A program made the translations under genes and the position numbers. The notes beneath the pieces are model-generated. The model was not told where the DNA came from. It saw only the letters and a program-made list of their open reading frames with translations, and did not search any database. 37,071 nucleotides of DNA from Spirochaetaceae bacterium bin103 (GTDB lineage Bacteria > Spirochaetota > Spirochaetia > SZUA-6 > Bin103), in NCBI GenBank assembly GCA_002238925.1, contig MPNH01000052.1, positions 1 to 37,071 of the forward strand, given 5' to 3'. Below, piece by piece: positions 16,035-23,525 of the stretch (position 1 is its first letter; every line of letters begins with the position of its first letter).

Positions 16035-17615
16035 ATGAAGAGACTTCTCTTCGTGGCAGCGGCTCTTTGTGCCGCTGGTCTCGTGTCCGCTTCCCCATCC
16101 GAAGAAGGCGCCGCCGAAGGGCCTCGCGAACTCACCATCTGGGAGGGTCTGTGGTACAACGCCGCCGTTTCGGTGTCCAACCTGGCAGAAACGCCGCTCT
16201 ACCAGGAAGTAATGAGCCGTACCGGCGTCGACGTGACCTGGATCCACCCGGCCCAAGGCCAGGAACGGGAAAGCTTCAACCTGATGATCGCGTCCAACGA
16301 CCTGCCGGACATGATCTATACCAACTGGTCGCGCGAGTATCCTGGCGGTCCGGAGAAGGCGATCTCGGACGGGGTGATTGTCCGCCTCAACGACCTGATC
16401 GCCGAGCACGCGCCCAACCTCGCGGCCCTGTATGCCAAGAATCCCGACTGGGAGAAGGCCGCCAAGACCGACAACGGCACCCACTACATGTTCCCGTTCA
16501 TCCGCGGCGACGACTACCTTATGGTGTTCTTCGGCCCGCAGTTGCGCGCCGACTGGCTCGATCAACTCGGCCTGGAGGTGCCGGAGACGCTCGCCGAATG
16601 GGAGCAGGTGCTGACCGCGTTCAAGTCGGAGGGGCTGGTCGAGTACCCGCTGACGTTCACCAACTTCCGGCGCGGGCGCGGCATGAACCGCAGCGCCTTC
16701 ATCCAGCCGTTCGGCACGATCTGGGACTTCTACCGCGACGACTCGGGACAGGTTGGGTATGGGCCCTATGACGATGAGTTCGGTGAGTTCCTGACCTTTT
16801 TCAAGGGATGGTTCGACAAGGGGCTGGTGGATCCGGAGTCGTTCAGCAATGAGCGCAACACCTTCGATGCCAAGATCCTGAACGGCGTTGCGGGCGCCTG
16901 GCTGTCTTATACCGGCTCCGGCATCGGCGCGTACCTGGACGCCAACGGCGGAGAGGGCACGTTCGACATCGTCGCCGCCCCGTATCCGGTCCTGAACGAG
17001 GGCGACCGGCCGTTCTTCGGCCAGCGCGACAATCCGCTGCCCGGCGCGGGAATGGCGATTACGACCCAGGCCCGCAGCCCCGCGACGGCGGCCAGATTCG
17101 CCGACTTCGCCTACGGCGAAGAGGGCCACGTCCTGTTCAACTTCGGCCTCGAGGAGGAGAGCTACCAGTGGTCTACCAGTTACCCCGGGTTCGAGGGCGA
17201 AGACTGGCCCGTGTATACCGACGTGATGAACGCCGATGCCGAAGGCAGGACCCTTGCGCAGATGGGCGGCCTCTACACCCGTGCGTTCTATTCCGGGCCG
17301 ATCGTCCAGGACCGTCGCTACATGTACCAGTACGCACGCCGGCCGCAGCAGCGGCACGCGGTGCAGATATGGGGTCAGACCGACGCGGCCGTGCACAAGC
17401 TGCCCGCGGTCACCGCCACGCCGGACGAGGCGGAAGAGCTCGCCGAGATGATGAGCGATATCAACACCTACATCGACGAGATGGTGGTGAAGTTCATCAC
17501 GGGGCAGGAACCGCTGGCCAGTTTCGACGCCTACCAGGAACGACTGCAGCAGATGGGCGTCGAGCGCGCCATCGAGATCAAGCAGGCGGGCCTGGACCGC
17601 TACAACGCACGCTGA
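16035..17615 (+). CDS. Extracellular solute-binding protein (LplA-like), importer 2
   Basis: A 526-residue secreted binding protein. Residues 1 to about 23 form a Sec signal peptide (MKRLLFVAAAL, cleaved near SA|SPSEEG). The Cys at position 12 is not in a proper lipobox. The mature protein starts with an acidic stretch and the typical ELTIWEGLWY strand; NDLPDMIYTNWSREYPGG and DWLDQLGLEVPETLAEWEQVL match the LplA/type-1 solute-binding pattern. Unlike the importer 1 protein, it lacks the DPNGNG calcium-loop insertion, so the two are clearly different ligand binders. It is the first gene of its operon, with the AraC regulator directly upstream and a hairpin between it and the first permease. The ligand is unknown. 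Confidence 0.88.
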   Translation: MKRLLFVAAALCAAGLVSASPSEEGAAEGPRELTIWEGLWYNAAVSVSNLAETPLYQEVMSRTGVDVTWIHPAQGQERESFNLMIASNDLPDMIYTNWSREYPGGPEKAISDGVIVRLNDLIAEHAPNLAALYAKNPDWEKAAKTDNGTHYMFPFIRGDDYLMVFFGPQLRADWLDQLGLEVPETLAEWEQVLTAFKSEGLVEYPLTFTNFRRGRGMNRSAFIQPFGTIWDFYRDDSGQVGYGPYDDEFGEFLTFFKGWFDKGLVDPESFSNERNTFDAKILNGVAGAWLSYTGSGIGAYLDANGGEGTFDIVAAPYPVLNEGDRPFFGQRDNPLPGAGMAITTQARSPATAARFADFAYGEEGHVLFNFGLEEESYQWSTSYPGFEGEDWPVYTDVMNADAEGRTLAQMGGLYTRAFYSGPIVQDRRYMYQYARRPQQRHAVQIWGQTDAAVHKLPAVTATPDEAEELAEMMSDINTYIDEMVVKFITGQEPLASFDAYQERLQQMGVERAIEIKQAGLDRYNAR

Positions 17616-17661
17616 CGCCGCCGTCCCACGACGAACGGCACGCCGTGACATAATGGGGAGC

Positions 17662-17682
17662 GGCCCGGTGCGGTGCCGGGCC
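17662..17682 (+). terminator. Intercistronic hairpin between binding protein and permease
   Basis: GGCCCGG (17662-17668) pairs with CCGGGCC (17676-17682) around a 7-base loop and is followed by a pyrimidine-rich stretch, not a pure T-run. In importer operons such hairpins protect or partly terminate the message, giving more binding protein than permease. Confidence 0.55.
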
Positions 17683-17709
17683 ACTCTCTTTCCGTACGGA
17701 GTTGACGCG

Positions 17710-18681
17710 ATGGCAGAGCGAGACAGCCGGGTGACGACGCAGCTACTGACGCGCCCGAGGTTCCTTGGGCCCGGCTATCTCGGCATGCTCAGGAAGGACT
17801 TCGCGCGCAACCGCACCATCTACCTGATGGCGGTGCCGGTGGTGGCGTTCTTCCTCGTCTTCTACTACATCCCGATGTTCGGCCTGGTGATCTCGTTCAA
17901 GCGCTTCACGCCGGCGCTCGGGGTGTTCGGCAGCCCGTGGGTGGGATTCAAGTACTTCGAGGACTTCTTCCAGTCCTACTTCGCGGTGCGCATCATCCGC
18001 AACACCATCCTGCTGAGCGTGCTCAGCCTGATCTGGGGGTTCCCGGCGCCGATCATCCTGGCCCTGCTGATCAACGAGGTGCGCTCGACGCCGTTCAAGC
18101 GCTCGGTGCAGAGCCTCACCTACCTGCCGCACTTCATCTCCCTGGTGGTGGTGTGCGGCCTGCTGCTGGAGTTCTCGCAGAGCAGCGGCCTGTTCAACGA
18201 CGTGCGCGGCTGGTTCGGCGGCGAACCGATCTCCTTCTTCCAGGACCCGCGTTTCTTCCGCTCGTTCTACATCGGCAGCGACATCTGGCAAGAAATCGGC
18301 TGGGGCAGCATCATCTACCTGGCCGCGCTGTCGGCCATCGATCCGCAGCTCTACGAGGCCGCCACCATCGACGGCGCGGGCCGCTTCCGCCAGTTGCGGC
18401 ACATTACTCTGCCGTCGATCGCGCCGACCATAGTGGTCCTGCTGATTCTGCGCATGGGCAACCTCATGACCGTCGGGCACGAGAAGATCATCCTGCTCTA
18501 CAACCCCACGATCTATGAGACCGCGGACGTCATTTCCACATTCGTGTACCGCAAGGGGCTGCTCGAATTCAGTTGGAGCTACGGCACCGCGGTGGGACTG
18601 TTCAACTCGGTCATCAACTTGGCGCTGGTGGTCATGGCCAACTGGATCAGCCGCCGCGTCAACGAAACCAGTCTCTGGTAG
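17710..18681 (+). CDS. ABC transporter permease, LplB-like (importer 2, first subunit)
   Basis: A 323-residue inner-membrane permease with six predicted membrane segments, beginning at YLMAVPVVAFFLVFYYI. The EAA loop is EAATIDGAGRFRQLRHITLP. LSAIDPQLYEAA and the C-terminal NETSLW are typical of the LplB group and parallel the importer 1 permease, to which it is clearly homologous but far from identical. It pairs with the next gene product. ATG 17710 is preferred, with GGAG about 9 bases upstream; the open frame to 17653 runs through the hairpin and is unlikely to be translated. Eight bases separate its stop from the next start. Confidence 0.9.
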   Translation: MAERDSRVTTQLLTRPRFLGPGYLGMLRKDFARNRTIYLMAVPVVAFFLVFYYIPMFGLVISFKRFTPALGVFGSPWVGFKYFEDFFQSYFAVRIIRNTILLSVLSLIWGFPAPIILALLINEVRSTPFKRSVQSLTYLPHFISLVVVCGLLLEFSQSSGLFNDVRGWFGGEPISFFQDPRFFRSFYIGSDIWQEIGWGSIIYLAALSAIDPQLYEAATIDGAGRFRQLRHITLPSIAPTIVVLLILRMGNLMTVGHEKIILLYNPTIYETADVISTFVYRKGLLEFSWSYGTAVGLFNSVINLALVVMANWISRRVNETSLW

Positions 18682-18689
18682 GCGGCGGG

Positions 18690-19583
18690 ATGGCCCTACA
18701 CAAGCGATCCGCCGTCAGCGTGGTGTTCGACTCCTGCAACACGGTGTTCCTGGCGGTGCTGTGCATCACCATGCTGTACCCGCTGTACTTCGTGTTCGTG
18801 GCGTCGGTGAGCGAAGGCAACCAGTTGATGGCGCATACCGGCCCGCTGGCCCTGCCGCTCGGGTTCAGCGGCGCCGCCTACAAGCTGGTGTTCAACAATC
18901 CGCTGGTAGTGCGCGGGTTTCTTAACTCCATCCACCTGGTGGTGGTAGGCACCGCGGTCAACATTCTGCTGACCAGCTTCGCCGCCTACGTGCTGTCGCG
19001 CAAGAACGTGTACTGGAAGCCGGTGCTGATGATCATGGCGGTGGTTACGCTGTTGTTCGAGCGCGGCCTGGTGCCGTTCTACCTGACGGTGCGCGGCCTC
19101 GGTTTGCTCAACAGCCACTGGGCGGTGATCCTGGCGTTTGCCATCAGCGCCTACAACATGATCATCATGCGCACCTACTTCACCACCATCCCCGACAGCC
19201 TGGAAGAGTCGGCCAAGATCGACGGCGCAAACGACTTCACGGTGCTGTTCAGGATCATCCTGCCGGTGGCCGCGCCGGTGGTCGCCACCATGGTGCTGTT
19301 CTACGGCGTAAGCCGCTGGAACGGCTACTTCTACGTGATGATCTTCCTGCGCGACCGCATCAAGTTTCCGATTGCGCTGATCCTGCGCGAAATCCTTATC
19401 GCCAACTCCGCGGACACCATGATGGCCGGCGGCGACGCCGGCTCGATGGGCGACCACGAAAACATCGCCGACACGATCAAGTTCGCCACCACCGTGGTGG
19501 CCACGGTGCCGATCCTGCTGCTCTACCCGTTCCTGCAGAAGTACTTCGTCAAGGGCGCCATGATCGGGTCCGTCAAGGGCTGA
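18690..19583 (+). CDS. ABC transporter permease, YtcP/CarB-like (importer 2, second subunit)
   Basis: A 297-residue permease with six predicted membrane segments. The first is VFLAVLCITMLYPLYFVFVA, and the protein ends LQKYFVKGAMIGSVKG, the hallmark of the YtcP/CarB group. The EAA loop is LEESAKIDGANDFTVLFRII. It starts 8 bases after the first permease. Compared with its importer 1 counterpart it lacks the basic RIRGSR-repeat N-terminal extension. Last gene of the operon: no ATPase gene follows, so the complex must use an ATPase coded elsewhere, as MsmX-type ATPases serve several importers in other bacteria. Confidence 0.9.
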   Translation: MALHKRSAVSVVFDSCNTVFLAVLCITMLYPLYFVFVASVSEGNQLMAHTGPLALPLGFSGAAYKLVFNNPLVVRGFLNSIHLVVVGTAVNILLTSFAAYVLSRKNVYWKPVLMIMAVVTLLFERGLVPFYLTVRGLGLLNSHWAVILAFAISAYNMIIMRTYFTTIPDSLEESAKIDGANDFTVLFRIILPVAAPVVATMVLFYGVSRWNGYFYVMIFLRDRIKFPIALILREILIANSADTMMAGGDAGSMGDHENIADTIKFATTVVATVPILLLYPFLQKYFVKGAMIGSVKG

Positions 19584-19627
19584 GCCGGGGCGACCGGGCG
19601 AGCTTGCCGGGGGCGCTGGAATAACGA

Positions 19628-19663
19628 TAACTTCCTGTTACCAAGTGCCGTAATACGATACGG
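19628..19663 (+). promoter_or_regulatory. Candidate HipB operator and promoter
   Basis: CCGTA (19648-19652) and TACGG (19659-19663) form an inverted repeat with a 6-base spacer that overlaps a possible -10, TACGAT (19654-19659). A second one, TAAC (19628-19631) and GTTA (19637-19640), lies just upstream. Two short palindromes over the promoter fit autorepression by a HipB-type protein. Confidence 0.4.
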
Positions 19664-19673
19664 GAAGATTGCC

Positions 19674-20009
19674 ATGCCTACGCCCCACCAGCCGCCACCC
19701 GCAGCCCGGCGCGCGCTCAGAAAGCTGGGCGCGGACATTCGCGACGCGCGGTTGCGCCGGCGGCTGCCCATGGCGCTGGTGGCGCAGCGTGCCGCCACCT
19801 CGCGTCCCACGGTGGCCCGCATCGAGCGCGGCGATTTCTCGGTGAGCATCGGTATCGTGGCCGCCGTCCTGCAGGCGCTGAATCTGCTGCCCCACCTCGC
19901 CGATGCGGCCGACCCGGCACACGACGAACTGGGGCTGGAGATTGCACGGGACGAACTCCCCAAGCGGGCTCATGTCCCCCGGTCGCGCCCGGGCCGCGTC
20001 GATGGCTGA
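19674..20009 (+). CDS. hipB: HipB-like XRE-family antitoxin/repressor
   Basis: A 111-residue protein with an XRE helix-turn-helix at about 17-70 (ALRKLGADIRDARLRR, MALVAQRAATSRPTVARIERGDFSVSIGIVAAVLQALN). HipB proteins bind and neutralise HipA and repress their own operon. Its last 8 bases overlap the start of the downstream hipA-like gene, the usual hipBA order and coupling. The C-terminal tail, rich in Arg and Pro, is a little longer than the DNA-binding core needs and could contact HipA. The symbol is by family and context. Confidence 0.82.
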   Translation: MPTPHQPPPAARRALRKLGADIRDARLRRRLPMALVAQRAATSRPTVARIERGDFSVSIGIVAAVLQALNLLPHLADAADPAHDELGLEIARDELPKRAHVPRSRPGRVDG

Positions 20010-21249
20010 CATCGAAGTGTGGCTGGACTGGCAGGGGCACTGCCGGCCGGTCGGGATCATGCGGCGCCACGCCGCCCGCGGCGGAGAGCGGGTCACGTTC
20101 TCGTATCACGACGAGTGGATTTCCGCGCCGCGCGGTTACGCCATCGACCCGTCGCTTCCGCTTGGGGCGGGAACCTTCAGCCCGCCGCCCGGCCACGCCA
20201 TGTTCGGCGCGATGGCCGACGCGGCGCCGGACTCCTGGGGTCGCACCCTGATGCGCCGGCAGGAACGCCGGAACGCCGAACACGATGGCCGTACCGTGCG
20301 CACTTTGCAGGAGAGCGACTTCCTGCTCGGCGTATCCGATCACGCCCGGCTGGGCGCGCTGCGCTTCCGGCACGTGGGCGGCGATCTCTTTCTGGCGCCA
20401 CCGGAGCGAGCCACGCCTGGCCTGGTCGCGCTGGGGCGGCTGCGGGCGGCGGCGGAGCGTGTCCTTCAGGGCATGGACACGGACGAGGACCTGCTGGCGA
20501 TCCTCGCCCCGGGGTCGTCGCTCGGTGGAGCCCGGCCAAAGGCATCGGTGGTCGACCAGTTCGGAACTCTCTCGGTCGCCAAGCTCCCGAAGGACACCGA
20601 CGAGTATTCCGTGGAGCGGTGGGAGGCGATTGCGCTCGACCTGGCGCAGACGGCGGGCATCCGAGCCGCCGGGCACGACATCCACGACGACCGGGGACGC
20701 CCCATCTTCGTGTCGCGCCGGTTCGACCGCACGGCGGGACAGCGGCTGCCATTCATGTCGGCGATGGCGATGACCGGCCGCCGCGACGGCGAGCGCGGCA
20801 GTTACCTGGAACTCGTCGATGTGCTGACGACGCACGGGGCGAACGCCGCGGCCGACCGGTCGGAGCTGTTCAGGCGCGTAGCCTTTTCCGTGCTGGTCTC
20901 GAACACCGACGATCACTTGCGCAACCACGGTTTCCTGCGCCTCGACCACCGTGGCTGGTCTCTCTCACCGGCATACGACATCAACCCCACCCCGCAGGAC
21001 ATCGGGCCGCGGATCCTGACCACCAACATCGACTTCGACGACGGCACCTGCTCGATCGAGCTGCTCCGCTCGGTGGCCGAGGAGTTCTGCCTCAAACTCG
21101 CCGACGCCGATCTGCTGATCCGCGACGTCGCACGCGTAACCTGCGCGTGGCGCGACGCCGCACGCCGGCGCGGCGCACCCGAGCCCGAAATCCGCCGCAT
21201 GGCAAGCGCCTTCGAGCACGCCGACCTGGACACCGCCCTGGCGCTGTAA
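20002..21249 (+). CDS. hipA: HipA-like serine/threonine kinase toxin
   Basis: A 415-residue HipA-family kinase. The P-loop-like GSSLGGARPKA (171-181) contains the serine that HipA autophosphorylates; the ATP lysine is probably K194 (SVAKLPK). The catalytic motif is SNTDDHLRNHGF (300-311), with D303 or D304 and N308. The magnesium-binding Asp is D326 (PAYDINP). All parts needed for activity are visible, so it appears intact. In E. coli, HipA phosphorylates glutamyl-tRNA synthetase and triggers persistence; the target here is not evident. ATG 20002 overlaps hipB by 8 bases and begins MADIEVWLDW, a normal HipA_N start; the frame upstream to 19903 lies inside hipB. Confidence 0.88.
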   Translation: MADIEVWLDWQGHCRPVGIMRRHAARGGERVTFSYHDEWISAPRGYAIDPSLPLGAGTFSPPPGHAMFGAMADAAPDSWGRTLMRRQERRNAEHDGRTVRTLQESDFLLGVSDHARLGALRFRHVGGDLFLAPPERATPGLVALGRLRAAAERVLQGMDTDEDLLAILAPGSSLGGARPKASVVDQFGTLSVAKLPKDTDEYSVERWEAIALDLAQTAGIRAAGHDIHDDRGRPIFVSRRFDRTAGQRLPFMSAMAMTGRRDGERGSYLELVDVLTTHGANAAADRSELFRRVAFSVLVSNTDDHLRNHGFLRLDHRGWSLSPAYDINPTPQDIGPRILTTNIDFDDGTCSIELLRSVAEEFCLKLADADLLIRDVARVTCAWRDAARRRGAPEPEIRRMASAFEHADLDTALAL

Positions 21250-21653
21250 CGTTGGCGGGCTCCAAGTGCAGCGTTTATCTACCGGGTGGCACCGTCGCCG
21301 TGACCGTTGGTATGTTCGGCGGCCAACCGTTCCTTGAGCGCTCGCAGCGTGGCAGGGTCGAGAGGTATCGGTCTGTGTAGCACCGGGCATGCTGCGATTG
21401 ACAACGGCAGACTGGAACGAGAACTGCGCATTGAGACGGAAAATAATCAAGAAAATCGCTCAAGGTACTTGACATGGTTTTTCGGGGCCGTGTTCGTCCG
21501 CTACCGGCCTGTCGGAGCACTGCGACACTCAGGAATCCATTGAGCGCTCGTCTGGACCGTTTGCGGCCCGCCAGCGGCTTGCTACGCCCTTCCTCACCGC
21601 GGTCCTGGACCTGGGTAAACATCGCATTTTCAAACCAGTGCTATACTTACGGC
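21250..21653. other. 404-base gap without a convincing gene
   Basis: This stretch is visibly more A/T-rich than its neighbours (for example 21441-21480). TTGACA at 21469-21474 has no partner -10. A 50-codon minus-strand frame, 21431 to 21279, ends in a charged stretch ALKERLAAEH that looks protein-like; it could be a small gene or a remnant, but nothing else supports it. Confidence 0.4.
21639..21647 (+). promoter_or_regulatory. Extended -10 promoter of the HNH gene
   Basis: TG-C-TATACT at 21639-21647 is an excellent extended -10. The expected start, 7 bases after the hexamer, is position 21654, exactly the A of the ATG, so the message may be leaderless. Confidence 0.5.
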
Positions 21654-23525
21654 ATGAAAAATACAACGAAATCTCCCCCTGCATCCCGCACATCGACGGT
21701 CGCCGCGCTACCGGATCGGGTGCTCCTGGCGCAGACCCTCACGCTCGCCCGGCACGAGCAGGCGCTGCAGATTCTCGTCCTGGACCACATGCGGGAGATC
21801 GCCTCCCGCCGACTCTATCTGGGCCGCGGCTTCTCCAGCCTGTTCCACTACGCGGTGCGTGAACTGGGGTACAGCGACGGCGCCGCCTGGCGCCGCATCA
21901 AGGCGATGCGCCTGTGTTCCGACACGCTGATCGCCCGCGAGCGGCTGGAAGACGGGTCGCTTTCCTTGAGCGCGGCGGCACAGTTGCAGAATGCCTTCGA
22001 ACGCTGGGATCGCGATGCTGCGTGCGGCCCGCGTCCCGCAACGGACTCCGCCACACCCGAAGGGCTGCCACGCGGCGGGGCGGCGGTACCGGCAGCGGCG
22101 CCGCAGCCGGGGGTGCCCGTGGACGCGGCGGCACGGGAACAACTGGTGGAGCAGGCCGTCGGCAAAAGCACCCGCGAGGTCAAACAGATGCTCGCGAGCG
22201 TCGATCCCGAGTCCGCGCTGCCGGACGATCGCATGCGAGCGCTCGGTGGCGGTCGGTGGGAACTCAAGGTGGTGATCGACGCGGATTGCCAGTGCGGGCT
22301 GGAGAAACTCAAGGACCTGCTCTCGCACGTGGATCCGCACCAGACGATGGGGAAGATCGTGGCCCGGCTGGTGCGGGACGGACTGAACCGCTACGATCCC
22401 GCACGCCCGCGGCGTAGTCGCAGTAAATCAGCGCAGGTACCGATTGCGGCAGCAAACGGCGGCAGCCGCGGCACGCCCGCCACTTTGGACTCCGGCAAGG
22501 CGATGAGGGCCAACGGTACTTCGTCGGCGAAGCCGGCCCCCCACAAGCCCGTTGCCACTGCGGCGGCGAGGCTAAACATGCTACCCGCGGAGAGTGCCGC
22601 CTCGCACACCGAGCGGACGGCAAACCGCGGCAACGGCCCTCCGACGTTGGCACCTCCAGGCGCTCGCACCAAGGACGGCGTCACTTCGCCGCCGAATGGC
22701 TCGTCAGGGCGCCGGGATTGCGCCATTGTCCCAGCGAAGGACCGTGCGCAACCGGCCAACGCTGTTGCGGTAGTAACCGGCGGTCGCACTGGTGGCTCGT
22801 GCTTGGGGACGAGTTCACGTGCGCGGCACTCGGGCAACGACACGTCGCCGGCCAAGTTGCGCGCGGATCGCGAGCCTCACGGCTCATCGCGGGCGGGACG
22901 GCGCGTGCACGCCGCGGAAGTCGGCGCGGACACCATGAGCGATGGGCACCGTGGTACTTCGCTGGCGAAGTGGGCGGCGGATCGCGAGTCTCACGGCTCA
23001 CCGCGGTCGGGACAGCGCATGCAGCCCACTGAAGCGGACGCAGACACCACGAGCGATGGGCATCGTGGTGCTTCGCTGGCGAAGTGGGTGGTCGCGGGTG
23101 CTTCGCTGGCCGCGGCCGGCGCGCAAGACGCCGGGACGGACAGGTCGCGCCAGGAAGACCGCGTGGCAAGGATTGCCGCCACGCCGCGGAGCGGGACGCG
23201 AAGGGCGATTCCGGCGCGGGTGAAGCGTGAGGTGTGGCAACGCGACGGTGGGGAGTGCAGCTTCGTTGATCCGGGCAGCGGGCGGCGCTGCGGGTCGCGG
23301 TTCCTGCTGGAGATTGACCATGTCGTGCCGTACGCCGTTGGCGGCACGCACGATGCAGGTAACTTGCGCGTGTACTGCGGAGCCCACCACCGTTACCGCC
23401 ATGCGACCGCCGAACGCGGAACGGTGACGCGGCGCGGTGAACCGGCTACGATGCGGGGCGGTGAGCAGGTTGGAGATTCAGGCGGGGCCGCACGAGCGCG
23501 TGCACTGTCCGGTGGCGGTGCCTGA
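21654..23525 (+). CDS. HNH endonuclease-domain protein with a long repeat-bearing linker
   Basis: A 623-residue protein. Residues 20-240 match the N-terminal part of a common HNH family: HEQALQILVLDHMREIASRRLYL, YLGRGFSSLFHYAVRELGYSDGAAWRRI, and STREVKQMLA. A C-terminal HNH nuclease domain follows at about 520-590: REVWQRDGGECSF, the paired cysteines of GRRCGSR, LEIDHVVPYAVGG with D555-H556, and NLRVYCGAHH. Between them is a low-complexity linker of about 280 residues built partly from 38-residue repeats; relatives usually have a much shorter linker. HNH domains cut DNA, and such proteins occur in mobile and accessory regions; the role here is unknown. ATG 21654 lies at the predicted transcription start. 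The 3' end overlaps the PmoA-family gene by 65 bases. Confidence 0.82.
   Translation: MKNTTKSPPASRTSTVAALPDRVLLAQTLTLARHEQALQILVLDHMREIASRRLYLGRGFSSLFHYAVRELGYSDGAAWRRIKAMRLCSDTLIARERLEDGSLSLSAAAQLQNAFERWDRDAACGPRPATDSATPEGLPRGGAAVPAAAPQPGVPVDAAAREQLVEQAVGKSTREVKQMLASVDPESALPDDRMRALGGGRWELKVVIDADCQCGLEKLKDLLSHVDPHQTMGKIVARLVRDGLNRYDPARPRRSRSKSAQVPIAAANGGSRGTPATLDSGKAMRANGTSSAKPAPHKPVATAAARLNMLPAESAASHTERTANRGNGPPTLAPPGARTKDGVTSPPNGSSGRRDCAIVPAKDRAQPANAVAVVTGGRTGGSCLGTSSRARHSGNDTSPAKLRADREPHGSSRAGRRVHAAEVGADTMSDGHRGTSLAKWAADRESHGSPRSGQRMQPTEADADTTSDGHRGASLAKWVVAGASLAAAGAQDAGTDRSRQEDRVARIAATPRSGTRRAIPARVKREVWQRDGGECSFVDPGSGRRCGSRFLLEIDHVVPYAVGGTHDAGNLRVYCGAHHRYRHATAERGTVTRRGEPATMRGGEQVGDSGGAARARALSGGGA
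22841..23110 (+). repeat. Tandem 114-base repeat inside the HNH gene
   Basis: Two full units, 22841-22954 and 22955-23068, and a partial third from 23069 share a 114-base (38-codon) period. Each opens near CTTCGCTGGCGAAG or a decayed form, a hairpin with CTTCG/CGAAG arms (22957-22970 and 23071-23084). A similar hairpin with loop TCGG stands alone at 22519-22532. Being a multiple of three, the repeats keep the reading frame. Confidence 0.8.
23422..23456 (+). promoter_or_regulatory. Promoter of the PmoA-family gene, shared with the Gfo/Idh/MocA gene
   Basis: CGGTGACGCG (23422-23431), 10 bases, then CCGGCTACGATGCGG (23442-23456). Within it GTGACG (23424-23429) and TACGAT (23447-23452) are 17 bases apart, as -35 and -10. 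The same two blocks with the same spacing recur at 26649-26683. The predicted start near 23459 is two bases before GTG 23461. Confidence 0.6.

Noticed and set aside
21307..21543. 78-residue plus-strand frame after hipA
   Set aside because: No ribosome site, no family resemblance, and it crosses the gap with mixed composition.
22838..23095. CRISPR-like reading of the HNH repeats
   Set aside because: The units are 114 bases, contiguous, without spacers, and keep a reading frame.
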